A stretch of DNA of 33,733 bases, from NCBI GenBank assembly GCA_031257105.1, contig JAIRPG010000045.1:1-33733 (forward strand), given 5' to 3'. The first letter of the stretch is position 1. Each line of letters opens with the position of its first letter. Origin of the DNA: Treponema sp. Lineage in GTDB: Bacteria; Spirochaetota; Spirochaetia; Treponematales; Breznakiellaceae. Below are positions 15,701 through 23,204 of this stretch, piece by piece. A program made the translations under genes and the position numbers. The notes under the pieces are model-generated. The model ran no database searches, was not told the origin of the DNA, and saw nothing but the letters and a program-made list of their open reading frames with translations.

Positions 15701-17563
15701 ATGGAAGCAATGAAGCGCACGACAACCTGCGGCGCCTTGAGGAAGGCGGACGCGGGAAAGACGGTGGTATTGAACGGCTGGGTGCACCGGAAGCGGGATC
15801 ACGGGGGCATTTTTTTTATCAACCTGCGGGATCGCTACGGCGTCACCCAGGTAGTAATCGATCAGGACGCCCCGCCGGAACTCGCGGCCCTGGCCGGGGA
15901 GCTGCGGAACGAGTTCTGCGTCGCCGTGGAGGGCGTGGCCCGTCCCCGCCCGGACACGATGGTAAACCCGGATATGCCCACCGGGGAGATCGAGGTGGCG
16001 GCCTCCAACATGACGATTCTGAGCCGCGCCGCGCCGCTTCCCTTTCCCATTGACGAAGCGGGGAATATAAAGGAAGAATTGCGCCTCAAGTACCGCTACC
16101 TGGATCTCCGCGCCGCCGCCATGCAGCGGAAGATCGCCCTCCGCAGCGAGGTAACCTTTGCGGCGCGGGAGTGGATGACCGGCCAGGGCTTCTACGAGAT
16201 CGAGACCCCCACGTTTATCCGATCCACCCCGGAAGGCGCGCGGGATTACCTGGTGCCCTCCCGGCTCTATGCGGGCAAATTCTACGCCCTGCCCCAGTCG
16301 CCCCAGCTTTACAAGCAGATCCTCATGGTGGCGGGCTTCGACAAGTACTTCCAGATTGCCCGGTGCTACCGGGACGAGGACGCCCGTGGTGACCGGCAGC
16401 CGGAATTCACCCAGATCGACATCGAGATGTCTTTTGTGAGCCGGGACGATGTTCTGGAAATGACCGAGGGGCTCATGGGCCATGTATTCAAGAAGACCCT
16501 GGGTCTGGAGATTCCCCCCCGGTTCAGGCGTTTGACCTACGAAGAGGCCATGGAACGCTACGGTTCCGACAAGCCGGATCTGCGTTTCGGCCTGGAGTTA
16601 CAGGACTTTGCCCCCTATGTTGAGGCCGGGACATTCCAGGCGTTCAAGGACGCCCTCGCTTTAGGCGAGGCCGAGCGGAGCGCCGCCGCCGCCAAGGGGG
16701 TGACCATTCCCGGCGGAGGGGTCAAGGCCCTGGTGGTTCCCGGTCAGGCGGGCTATTCCCGGAAGCAGATCGAGGAGCTTGAGGCCCAGGCCAAAATCTA
16801 CAAGGCCAAGGGACTGGCCTGGATGAAGGTTGCCGGAACCCAGGCGGAACCGGCGCTGGAAGGCGGGGTAGCCAAGTTTTTCACCGCCAACGCCGCCGCG
16901 ATCATCCAGGGGCTGGGGGCCGCGCCGGGGGATCTCATCCTTATCGCGGCGGACGCCGGGCGGCGGATCGCCAATGTCGCCCTGGGGGCGGTGCGCTCCA
17001 AGCTGGGGAAGGATCTGGGGCTTATCGGGGATTCCCGCTTTGAATTCGTCTGGATCCTGGACTTTCCCCTCTTCGAGTTCAACGAGGAGGAGAACCGCTG
17101 GGAGGCGGCCCACCACCTGTTCTCGTACCCCCAGGAGCAGTACCACGCCGTGCTGGAAAGCGATCCCGGCGCGGTGAAGGGGGATCTCTACGACCTGGTG
17201 CTCAACGGCTACGAGCTGGCGTCGGGCTCCATCAGGATACACGACCCGGAACTCCAAAAGCGGGTCTTCAACGTGGTGGGCTTTGATCCGGCGGACGCGG
17301 AGGCCAAGTTCGGCTTCCTCACCGAGGCGTTCAAGTACGGCGCCCCTCCCCATGGGGGCATTGCCCCCGGCCTGGATAGGCTGGTGATGCTCATGGCCGG
17401 GGAAACCACCATCAGGGAGGTGATCGCCTTCCCTAAGAATTCCTTCGCGGAGAACCTGCTGGACGGCAGCCCCGCCGAGGTAACGGCGAAACAGTTGGAA
17501 GAGCTTCACCTTTCGATCCGGCTCGGCAGTGACCGGGACGATGACCGCGGCGGACGGGCGTAG
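15701..17563 (+). CDS. aspS: Aspartyl-tRNA synthetase (bacterial type, possibly non-discriminating)
   Basis: This class II synthetase of 620 residues is slightly longer than the usual 590 or so. An N-terminal OB-fold (VVLNGWVHRKRDHGGIFFINLRDR) binds the anticodon. Motif 2 is visible as RCYRDEDARGDRQPEFTQID, the bacterial insertion domain spans about 290-420, and motif 3 is GGIAPGLDRLVMLM. His34 follows the RKRD motif. A His there, rather than Leu, is the signature reported for non-discriminating bacterial AspRS that also charges tRNA-Asn, so the enzyme may feed a GatCAB amidation route. An ATG at 15710 is an alternative start, but 15701 fits the promoter. The downstream chromate-transporter gene starts 1 nt after the stop (TAGTATG). 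Confidence 0.97.
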   Translation: MEAMKRTTTCGALRKADAGKTVVLNGWVHRKRDHGGIFFINLRDRYGVTQVVIDQDAPPELAALAGELRNEFCVAVEGVARPRPDTMVNPDMPTGEIEVAASNMTILSRAAPLPFPIDEAGNIKEELRLKYRYLDLRAAAMQRKIALRSEVTFAAREWMTGQGFYEIETPTFIRSTPEGARDYLVPSRLYAGKFYALPQSPQLYKQILMVAGFDKYFQIARCYRDEDARGDRQPEFTQIDIEMSFVSRDDVLEMTEGLMGHVFKKTLGLEIPPRFRRLTYEEAMERYGSDKPDLRFGLELQDFAPYVEAGTFQAFKDALALGEAERSAAAAKGVTIPGGGVKALVVPGQAGYSRKQIEELEAQAKIYKAKGLAWMKVAGTQAEPALEGGVAKFFTANAAAIIQGLGAAPGDLILIAADAGRRIANVALGAVRSKLGKDLGLIGDSRFEFVWILDFPLFEFNEEENRWEAAHHLFSYPQEQYHAVLESDPGAVKGDLYDLVLNGYELASGSIRIHDPELQKRVFNVVGFDPADAEAKFGFLTEAFKYGAPPHGGIAPGLDRLVMLMAGETTIREVIAFPKNSFAENLLDGSPAEVTAKQLEELHLSIRLGSDRDDDRGGRA

Positions 17564-17564
17564 T

Positions 17565-18098
17565 ATGCGGGAATACCTGGAGCTGGCCTGGACGTTCTTT
17601 CGCATGGGCTGCGTCACCTTTGGGGGAGGCTACGCTATGGCGCCCGTGCTGGAGCGGATGGTGGTCCGCGGCAAGGGCTGGGTTACCATGGAGGAAGTGA
17701 TGGACTACTACACTATCGGCCAGGTGACGCCGGGGATCATCGCGGTGAACGTCTCCACCTTTGTGGGCTATAAGCGGAAGGGCGTTGCCGGGGGAATCCT
17801 CTCCACCCTCAGCTTTATCCTGCCGTCGCTTATTCTTGTCACCGTGATTGCCCTGTTCCTCAAAAATTTCGCCCATATCCCCGCCGTGCGGCACGCCTTT
17901 GCCGGAATCCGGGTGGCGGTAGGCGCCCTGATCCTGGATACCGTGGTAAAGCTCTGCAAGGGGTTTTTCAAGGACGCCAAAGCCGTCTGCGTCTTCGGCA
18001 TAGCCCTGGGGCTTTCGGCAATTTTCAGCGCCTCCCCGGTGATTCTCGTGGCGGCTGCCGGCGCGGCGGGCTTTCTCCTCTACCGGAGGCGGACGTGA
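17565..18098 (+). CDS. Half-size chromate transporter (CHR) family protein, subunit 1
   Basis: This integral membrane protein has one CHR domain. I take the ATG at 17565 (MREYLELAWTFFRMGCVTFGGGYAM), which leaves a single base after the aspS stop; the ORF-track start at 17529 lies inside aspS. That gives 178 residues. Family features are FGGGYAM near residue 20 and QVTPGIIAVNVSTFVGYKRKG near 55-75, followed by several hydrophobic segments. Short CHR proteins normally occur as pairs and act together like the two-domain ChrA, which exports chromate by proton antiport. The actual substrate of spirochaetal members is not known. It overlaps the next gene in GTGA. Confidence 0.85.
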   Translation: MREYLELAWTFFRMGCVTFGGGYAMAPVLERMVVRGKGWVTMEEVMDYYTIGQVTPGIIAVNVSTFVGYKRKGVAGGILSTLSFILPSLILVTVIALFLKNFAHIPAVRHAFAGIRVAVGALILDTVVKLCKGFFKDAKAVCVFGIALGLSAIFSASPVILVAAAGAAGFLLYRRRT

Positions 18099-18646
18099 AC
18101 CTGCTCCTCCTGCTGGGCGAATTCTTCAAGATCGGCCTTTTTTCCGTGGGCGGCGGACTGGCGACCTTGCCCTTCATCTACAAGTTGGCGGATACCTACG
18201 ACTGGCTCCCGGCTGAGCGGATCCCCGACCTGCTCGCGGTGGCCCAGTCTCTGCCGGGAGCGGTCGGGGTCAATCTGGCGGCTTACACGGGGTTTCAATA
18301 CGCGGGGATAACCGGGGCCGTCACCGCCGCCCTGGGCCTGGTGAGCCCTTCCATTATGGTGATCCTCATCATCGCCCGGATGTTCAGGGCCTTTCGGGAG
18401 AATGTTACCGTCCAGGCGGTTTTTTCCGGCTTACGGCCCGCCGCGGCAGGGCTCCTCAGCGCCGCCGCGATCCAAGCCCTGAGCCTCTCCCTCTACCATA
18501 AGGACTGGAACGCCTGGTACCGGATCCTCCGCTGGCGGGAAACGGCGCTTTTCGCGGCGGCCTTTATCCTGATCCGGCGTTTCAAAGGCCACCCGGCGAT
18601 CTACATCGCCGCCGCAGGCGCGCTCGGAATTGCGCTGGGGCTTTGA
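18095..18646 (+). CDS. Half-size chromate transporter (CHR) family protein, subunit 2
   Basis: This partner of the preceding gene has 183 residues and a GTG start inside the upstream stop (GTGA), so translation is coupled. The pair of CHR motifs reads FSVGGGLATLPFI near residue 17 and QSLPGAVGVNLAAYTGFQYAG near 50-70. Hydrophobic helices continue to the end (YIAAAGALGIALGL). Odd and even CHR halves are expected to insert with opposite topology and form a heterodimer. A T-rich tract at about 18656-18665 follows the stop, but no convincing stem precedes it. Confidence 0.85.
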   Translation: MNLLLLLGEFFKIGLFSVGGGLATLPFIYKLADTYDWLPAERIPDLLAVAQSLPGAVGVNLAAYTGFQYAGITGAVTAALGLVSPSIMVILIIARMFRAFRENVTVQAVFSGLRPAAAGLLSAAAIQALSLSLYHKDWNAWYRILRWRETALFAAAFILIRRFKGHPAIYIAAAGALGIALGL

Positions 18647-18666
18647 TCCGCGCTTTCTTTTTTTTC

Positions 18667-18697
18667 GGTATGAGAATTTCCATACCTATGATATACT
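18667..18697 (+). promoter_or_regulatory. -10 element and upstream palindrome of the LEA14-like gene
   Basis: TATACT (18692-18697) ends 6 nt before the ATG at 18704, the same spacing as in metG and aspS. No good -35 is seen. In its place lies a perfect 6-bp inverted repeat, GGTATG (18667-18672) and CATACC (18681-18686), with an 8-nt loop. This could be an activator or repressor site. An overlapping TATGAT at 18687-18692 is an alternative -10. Confidence 0.45.
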
Positions 18698-18703
18698 AGC
18701 GAT

Positions 18704-19609
18704 ATGCGAAAAATAACGAAACGCCGGTATGGACACCGGTACAACGTATGGTTCTTTTTGCTGTTTTTGAGCTGCGCCAGCGCAAAAACGTCCCTGCCGG
18801 AAACGCCCCTCCGAGGCGAAAATTTCCCCGGCCTGCGGGTGTCCTTTAGCTCGATTGGAGCCTGGGACATTAACAACGTCAATTTTGAACTCCGTGTGGA
18901 AGTAAAAAACACCCGTTCCCAGGAGGCCCAAGCGGAAGTGGTCGATTGGCGTCTCATGTTGAACGGGCGTGAGGTTACGGAAGGGGCGGATTTCTTCGCG
19001 GAAGGTTGGAGAAAAATTCAACCGAACAAGACCGCCACGTTTCCGGCCCAGATAGAACTGGATGTGGAAAACCTTGTTCCGCAGGACCTTTCCCGGAAAG
19101 GGAAGGGAATTTTTAGTGAATACCAGGCGCAATTCTCTCTTGAAGTCATCTTGCGGTACAATTCAGGCGGCTCCGTTACGCTCCGCGCCCAAACAGAGAC
19201 CGTCTTCCCCCGGATGAGGGAACCTGAGCTGTCGATAGCTTCCATCGCCATCAGCCGGGCGGAGCTTATCAATACCCACGTCAAGGTAAAGGTACGGCTG
19301 GTTAATCCCAACCCCTTCCCCATAGAACTCACTTCTTTGCGGTACGAACTCTATGGCGGCGGACTTTTCTGGGCGGATGGTATCGAGAACCTCACGCTTT
19401 TCGCTCCGGCCCAGAAGGCAGGCGAAGCGGAAATTGCATTGGTGACGAATTTTATCAATATGCCCCGGAGTTTTCTGGACGATATTATTGCCATGAAGCA
19501 GGTTCGCTACCGTTTTAACGGCGAGGCATCGATGAGTACAAAGCTGGCCTTCCTGCCCAGCTTGAAAATGCGGTTTAATCAAAGCGGCAATTCCCGGGTT
19601 ATCGAGTGA
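18704..19609 (+). CDS. Probable lipoprotein with two LEA14/WHy-like domains
   Basis: The 301-residue protein starts with a basic N-terminus and a hydrophobic stretch (VWFFLLFLSCASAK) that fits a spirochaetal lipobox with Cys near residue 24. Two copies of a LEA type-2/WHy-like beta-sandwich follow. The first is at about 40-165 (VSFSSIGAWDINNVNFELRVEVKN) and the second at about 175-285 (ISRAELINTHVKVKVRLVNPNPFPIELTSLRYELYGGG). The NPFPIEL pattern is typical of the fold. The function of bacterial members is not established; an envelope location is inferred from the lipobox. The gene has its own predicted leaderless promoter. Its 3' end overlaps the convergent EpmA-like gene by 31 bp. Confidence 0.75.
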   Translation: MRKITKRRYGHRYNVWFFLLFLSCASAKTSLPETPLRGENFPGLRVSFSSIGAWDINNVNFELRVEVKNTRSQEAQAEVVDWRLMLNGREVTEGADFFAEGWRKIQPNKTATFPAQIELDVENLVPQDLSRKGKGIFSEYQAQFSLEVILRYNSGGSVTLRAQTETVFPRMREPELSIASIAISRAELINTHVKVKVRLVNPNPFPIELTSLRYELYGGGLFWADGIENLTLFAPAQKAGEAEIALVTNFINMPRSFLDDIIAMKQVRYRFNGEASMSTKLAFLPSLKMRFNQSGNSRVIE

Positions 19610-20613
19610 TCCCTCGGCGTCATAGGGAAGGGCAGCACGGCGTCGATAGATGCGCGTCCGGTTAAAGCCATAACCAGACGATCCATGCCCAAGGCGACCC
19701 CGGAGCAGCGCGGGTAGGGCAGCGGCGCGCCCTCCGATACCCCGCCTGCGGGCCGCGCCGGGAGGAATACCTTCCAGTAATCGGCGTCGATACGGTGGGG
19801 TTCAAGCGCCGAAGCTTTGATCGCGGCTTCCGATTCAAAATAGCGCCGCACGAGTTCCGGATCGGTTTCCTCAGAGTAGCAATTGGCCAGCTCTATGCCG
19901 TTGACGTACAGTTCCCACCGCTCCACGGTCTTACCGTCCGATCCCTGTTGGGCCAGGCAGGGGACAAACGAGGGGTAATCCAGCAGAACAACAGGCTGAT
20001 CCCTCGGAAGCGCGGGTTCCACGGCGTGAATGAATATCAAGTCGTAGAGCGCGCCGGGACGTAAACCAGCCGGAGGGGAGAGGCCGATCCGTCCGGCTTC
20101 TTCTTCAAGTCTTTCCCGCGTATTCCGCCCTTCCAGAGCGCTCAAAAGGCTAAACCCCGCCCAGCGGGAAAACGCTTCCTCTATGGTGATCCGCAGGAAC
20201 GGAGGCCGGAGTTCCGCCGGCAGGACGCCCAAGGCGGCGAAGAGTTCTTCGGTAACGCGGAGGGAATCCAGATACCCCGCATCCATGGTGTAATACTCCA
20301 GCATGGTGAATTCCGGACTGTGAAGACGCCCGGTAGATTCCCCGTTCCGAAAACACTTGCCGATCTGGTAGATGTTGCGCCTGAGGCGGCCAATAAGCCG
20401 CTTCATCCATATCTCCGGCGAAGGGACAAGCCAATACGGTTTTGACATCCGGTTTGGGGAGCGGTAGCGGGTCGCAAAAACTTCAAGGCACGATTCGGGG
20501 ATAAGATCCGGGGCCAAGAGGGGGGTATCCACCTCAAGGTACGATTGTTCGTCAAAAAAGGCCCGGACGCGCCGGATTATCCGCGCCCGTTCTTCTAAAA
20601 GCTCCGGATCCAT
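19579..20613 (-). CDS. epmA: EpmA/GenX/PoxA-like lysyl-tRNA-synthetase paralogue (EF-P lysine ligase)
   Basis: The 344-residue protein is a class II LysRS-like catalytic core without the anticodon-binding domain. It matches EpmA, which attaches beta-lysine to a lysine of elongation factor P to relieve ribosome stalling at polyproline. Motif 1 lies near residues 10-45 (RVRAFFDEQSYLEVDTPLL), motif 2 is FRNGESTGRLHSPEFTMLEYY near 90-110, and motif 3 is GVALGMDRLVMAL near 310-322. It starts 8 nt downstream of the murD stop and is co-transcribed with it. Neither efp nor the aminomutase gene epmB lies in the window. The last 31 bp overlap the convergent lipoprotein gene. Confidence 0.88.
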   Translation of the reverse strand: MDPELLEERARIIRRVRAFFDEQSYLEVDTPLLAPDLIPESCLEVFATRYRSPNRMSKPYWLVPSPEIWMKRLIGRLRRNIYQIGKCFRNGESTGRLHSPEFTMLEYYTMDAGYLDSLRVTEELFAALGVLPAELRPPFLRITIEEAFSRWAGFSLLSALEGRNTRERLEEEAGRIGLSPPAGLRPGALYDLIFIHAVEPALPRDQPVVLLDYPSFVPCLAQQGSDGKTVERWELYVNGIELANCYSEETDPELVRRYFESEAAIKASALEPHRIDADYWKVFLPARPAGGVSEGAPLPYPRCSGVALGMDRLVMALTGRASIDAVLPFPMTPRDHSITRELPL

Positions 20614-20621
20614 GGCGCGCT

Positions 20622-22034
20622 CTATACCATCCGGCGGACCGTTTCCTTCCAGCAGTTGCCCCGGTCGAATTCGTTGAGGAACATACCGAAAGACGCGCAG
20701 CCCGGTGATAAGATGACGACGTCTCCGGGAACGGCGGCGTCCAATGCGGCGCGGACTGCCGGTTCCGGTGAGTCAAAGGGGCCGCGGTAATGAATCCCCG
20801 CCGCATCCAGCAGGTTCCGCAGTTTTTCGGTTCCCGTTCCGGCCAGGAGCGCTAGAAGCTTCAGTTTACCCGCCGCCCGCGCCAGCGGAATAAAATCGAG
20901 GTTTTTATCCGCGCCCCCTGCCACCAGAAGAGGAGGCGGATCAAATGCCTCTATCGCGGCAACGGCGGCCTCGGGGATCGTGGCGGCGCTGTCGTTGTAG
21001 AAACGGACGCCTCCGGCTTCAAGGAAATACTCCAGACGATGCTCTATACCGGGGAAGGATCCCAGACTCTCCCGGATAAAATCCGGAGGAAGCCCCTTAT
21101 CGAGGAGGGCCAAACCCGCCGCGAGGAGGTTTCGCTTCTGATGTGTTCCGGGTACAAGGAGCTTCGCGGGTACCAGTTCCACTATTTCGCCTGAATCAGG
21201 GAGCCGGGCCATCCCCGCTCCTCCTCCGGTAAGCCAACCGCCTGTAACGCCTTCCGGCAGGCTTTTCTCGGAGTACATCACGGGCCGGCCCTTGCTTTCC
21301 GCGAGGAAACTCCGTCCCCACCGATCGTCTCCGGCAATAGTGACGTCTCCGGCATCCTGGCCCCGGTAGATAACCCGCTTATCCGCGACATACGCTTCCA
21401 TATTTTCGTACCGATCCTGATGATCCGGCATGATCGCCGTGAGTACCGCGTACCGGGGCTTGAGCAGCGCCGCGCCGCCGGCATGGAATCGGAGATCCCC
21501 CAGTTGCCAGCTTGAAAGTTCCAACGTCACATCGTCTTCCGCGGCGAGGGCATCGAGAAAACTGAGGGGCGAAACGGTAATGTTTCCTCCTAGGTACGCA
21601 GCGCCGGGGAGGAGTCCCCGCTCCCGGGCCTCGCGCAGCGCCCGGTGAATGGCTGAGGATGTACCTGATTTACCTTTGGAACCGGTTACCGCGAACAGTT
21701 CGGCGGGATTTTTCATCAGAAAGAGTGAAATATCCGTTTCTATCCGGCGGCAGCGCCTTAAAAAAGGAGAATCGGATCGAACACCGGGGTTTTTTATGAC
21801 CATATCGGCGCGCTCAAAGTCTTCAGGCTCGTGGCGGCCTAGAACATAACGGATCCCGGTTTCCTCCTCCCGGAGTTTTTCCAGAGACGGCGCTAAAATG
21901 CGTTCATCCCGGAGATCCGTAACCGTGACCTGCGCGCCATGGCGGGCAAGATACCGCGCCGATTCCAGCCCTCCCCCATGAAGCCCCAGCCCCATAACCG
22001 TTACATTCATCCCCCGATAGGTAGTCTTTGACAT
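20622..22034 (-). CDS. murD: UDP-N-acetylmuramoyl-L-alanine--D-glutamate ligase
   Basis: MurD adds D-glutamate to the peptidoglycan precursor UDP-MurNAc-L-Ala in the cytoplasm. From the ATG at 22034 the protein is 470 residues. The N-terminal Rossmann motif is VTVMGLGLHGGGLESARYLARHGAQV. The ATP-binding loop reads VTGSKGKSGTSS (near 120), where many MurDs have GTNGKTT. FYNDSAATIPEA (near 330) and the C-terminal LSPGCASFGMFLNEFDRG are diagnostic. The track start at 22184 adds an Arg-rich stretch that is only the reverse of the neighbouring gene's repeat, so I reject it. ATG 22010 (MNVTVMG), with GGGGG upstream, is an alternative. The gene faces DUF2804 across a 75-bp divergent promoter. Confidence 0.95.
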   Translation of the reverse strand: MSKTTYRGMNVTVMGLGLHGGGLESARYLARHGAQVTVTDLRDERILAPSLEKLREEETGIRYVLGRHEPEDFERADMVIKNPGVRSDSPFLRRCRRIETDISLFLMKNPAELFAVTGSKGKSGTSSAIHRALREARERGLLPGAAYLGGNITVSPLSFLDALAAEDDVTLELSSWQLGDLRFHAGGAALLKPRYAVLTAIMPDHQDRYENMEAYVADKRVIYRGQDAGDVTIAGDDRWGRSFLAESKGRPVMYSEKSLPEGVTGGWLTGGGAGMARLPDSGEIVELVPAKLLVPGTHQKRNLLAAGLALLDKGLPPDFIRESLGSFPGIEHRLEYFLEAGGVRFYNDSAATIPEAAVAAIEAFDPPPLLVAGGADKNLDFIPLARAAGKLKLLALLAGTGTEKLRNLLDAAGIHYRGPFDSPEPAVRAALDAAVPGDVVILSPGCASFGMFLNEFDRGNCWKETVRRMV

Positions 22035-22052
22035 AACCGCGCGAATCCTCCA

Positions 22053-22081
22053 TCTATACAACCGATCTTTTTCATTGTCCC
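22053..22081 (-). promoter_or_regulatory. Candidate murD promoter
   Basis: On the minus strand, GGGACA (22081-22076) and TATAGA (22058-22053) are separated by 17 nt, giving a predicted start near 22046 and a leader of about 12 nt. The -35 uses almost the same bases as the -35 of the opposing DUF2804 promoter. Confidence 0.4.
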
Positions 22082-22103
22082 GGTAAGATATTCGTAGTAT
22101 AGT
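22075..22103 (+). promoter_or_regulatory. DUF2804 gene promoter, predicted leaderless
   Basis: TTGTCC (22075-22080) and TATAGT (22098-22103) are separated by exactly 17 nt. The -10 ends 6 nt before the ATG at 22110. The -10 is identical to that of aspS, and there is no Shine-Dalgarno site. Confidence 0.55.
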
Positions 22104-22109
22104 GTTTTC

Positions 22110-23204
22110 ATGGTTCATTGGAATACCACGGCGGCGCAGGGGGCGCAAGCGGCGCAAGCGGCGCAAGCGGCGCAGGGGGCGCAAATTGAAATACGCGATT
22201 CGTTGCCGGTTTCCGACGCCTCAGGACGGCCGGTCAACTCAGGCTGGGCGCGGAAGCCCCTTTTTCAGTATAACGCGGCTCAGATGCGGGGCCCCATCCG
22301 GCGGATCACCGAATCTGACCGCTACGTTATCTTTTCTTCTACCTATATGCTCATACTGGAGGTACTAGACGGGGGGCTCTTGGGCCATATCGGGGTTTCG
22401 TTGATCTCTTTGATGGATAAAAACCGTTCAACCCAGACATTTTCGCTTCCCTTTTCCATGGGGAGCCTGAATATGCCTTCCGACAGCGAAACCGGTTCGG
22501 TGAAGATACGGTACAAACAGTGGATGATCGAATTTGCCGCCATGGAAGGCGGCGCTCGGATCATCAAGGTAGATATACCCAACTTCGACCGCCGCCGGTA
22601 TTTGCGAGGCGCGGTGGTTCTGACTCCTCCATCTCAGGCGGAATCCCTCGTAACCAACGTGTCCTGGCGTGGAGAAAAGAACGCCTTCCGCCTCTCCCTC
22701 CACGCTCCCTGCTATGCCGCCGAGGGAGTGATGCAGTTAGGCGCGTCAGAACTCTTCTTCGCCAAAGGCGGCGCTTGGGGCATCCTGGACTGGAACCGGG
22801 GCAGCCGACCCCGCTCGGATATTCGTTTTTGGGCGGCGGCCTGCGGTAGCTCCGGGGGCAGACAGATCGGTTTCAGCGTGGGCTACGGTTCCGCCGATTC
22901 AAGCTTGGGCACGGATAACGCTTTTTTTGTGGACGGCATGCTTCACAAGCTGGATCAGGTGACGTTTCACATTTCCCCTTCCAATTGGCTGCTTCCCTGG
23001 CGTTTTACCAGTAACGATAACCGCCTGGAAATGATCTTTGTCCCCCACCAGGAACGTTTTGAACATAATCAAGTCCTCCTCCATTCGCTCAAGCGCCGCC
23101 AGGTCTGCGGTTCTTTTTCGGGAAAGGTGATCCTTGATGATGGTTCGCCGCTCGTTTTTGAGAACGTCACCGGTATGGCGGAACGGCGTAAGACCCGGTT
23201 TTAA
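22110..23204 (+). CDS. DUF2804 family protein
   Basis: The 364-residue protein resembles DUF2804, a family without assigned function. The recognisable features are GWARKPLFQYN near residue 45, YVIFSSTYMLILEVLDG near 70-90, LFFAKGGAWGILDWNRG near 215-230, and a C-terminal segment with MIFVPHQERFEH and a second beta-rich half. No signal peptide is seen, so it should be cytoplasmic. The N-terminus carries an Ala-Gln tandem repeat (residues 8-25) not expected in the family. Its TAA stop overlaps the convergent amidohydrolase stop in a shared TTAA. It is divergent from murD. Confidence 0.8.
   Translation: MVHWNTTAAQGAQAAQAAQAAQGAQIEIRDSLPVSDASGRPVNSGWARKPLFQYNAAQMRGPIRRITESDRYVIFSSTYMLILEVLDGGLLGHIGVSLISLMDKNRSTQTFSLPFSMGSLNMPSDSETGSVKIRYKQWMIEFAAMEGGARIIKVDIPNFDRRRYLRGAVVLTPPSQAESLVTNVSWRGEKNAFRLSLHAPCYAAEGVMQLGASELFFAKGGAWGILDWNRGSRPRSDIRFWAAACGSSGGRQIGFSVGYGSADSSLGTDNAFFVDGMLHKLDQVTFHISPSNWLLPWRFTSNDNRLEMIFVPHQERFEHNQVLLHSLKRRQVCGSFSGKVILDDGSPLVFENVTGMAERRKTRF
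22133..22186. repeat. 9-bp tandem repeat (GGCGCAAGC) at the start of the DUF2804 gene
   Basis: Six head-to-tail 9-bp units read GGCGCAGGG, GGCGCAAGC (three times), GGCGCAGGG and GGCGCAAAT. They encode the Ala-Gln-rich N-terminus (AQGAQAAQAAQAAQGAQ). They begin 23 bp after the ATG, and the unit keeps the reading frame. The opposite strand creates an artefactual Arg/Leu-rich extension of murD in the ORF track. Confidence 0.9.

Noticed and set aside
15695-16483. 262-residue minus-strand ORF antisense to aspS
   Set aside because: It is complementary to conserved AspRS motifs and is a shadow of codon bias.
18650-18672. Intrinsic terminator after the CHR genes
   Set aside because: The T-rich tract is present, but only a 4-bp GCGC pairing precedes it, too weak to call.
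22035-22184. Arg-rich N-terminal extension of MurD
   Set aside because: It is the antisense reading of the GGCGCAAGC repeat in the divergent gene and of the shared promoter. MurD begins at the Rossmann motif.
23201-23204. Frameshift or gene fusion at the DUF2804/amidohydrolase junction
   Set aside because: Both frames end cleanly in the shared TTAA, and both proteins have complete C-termini.
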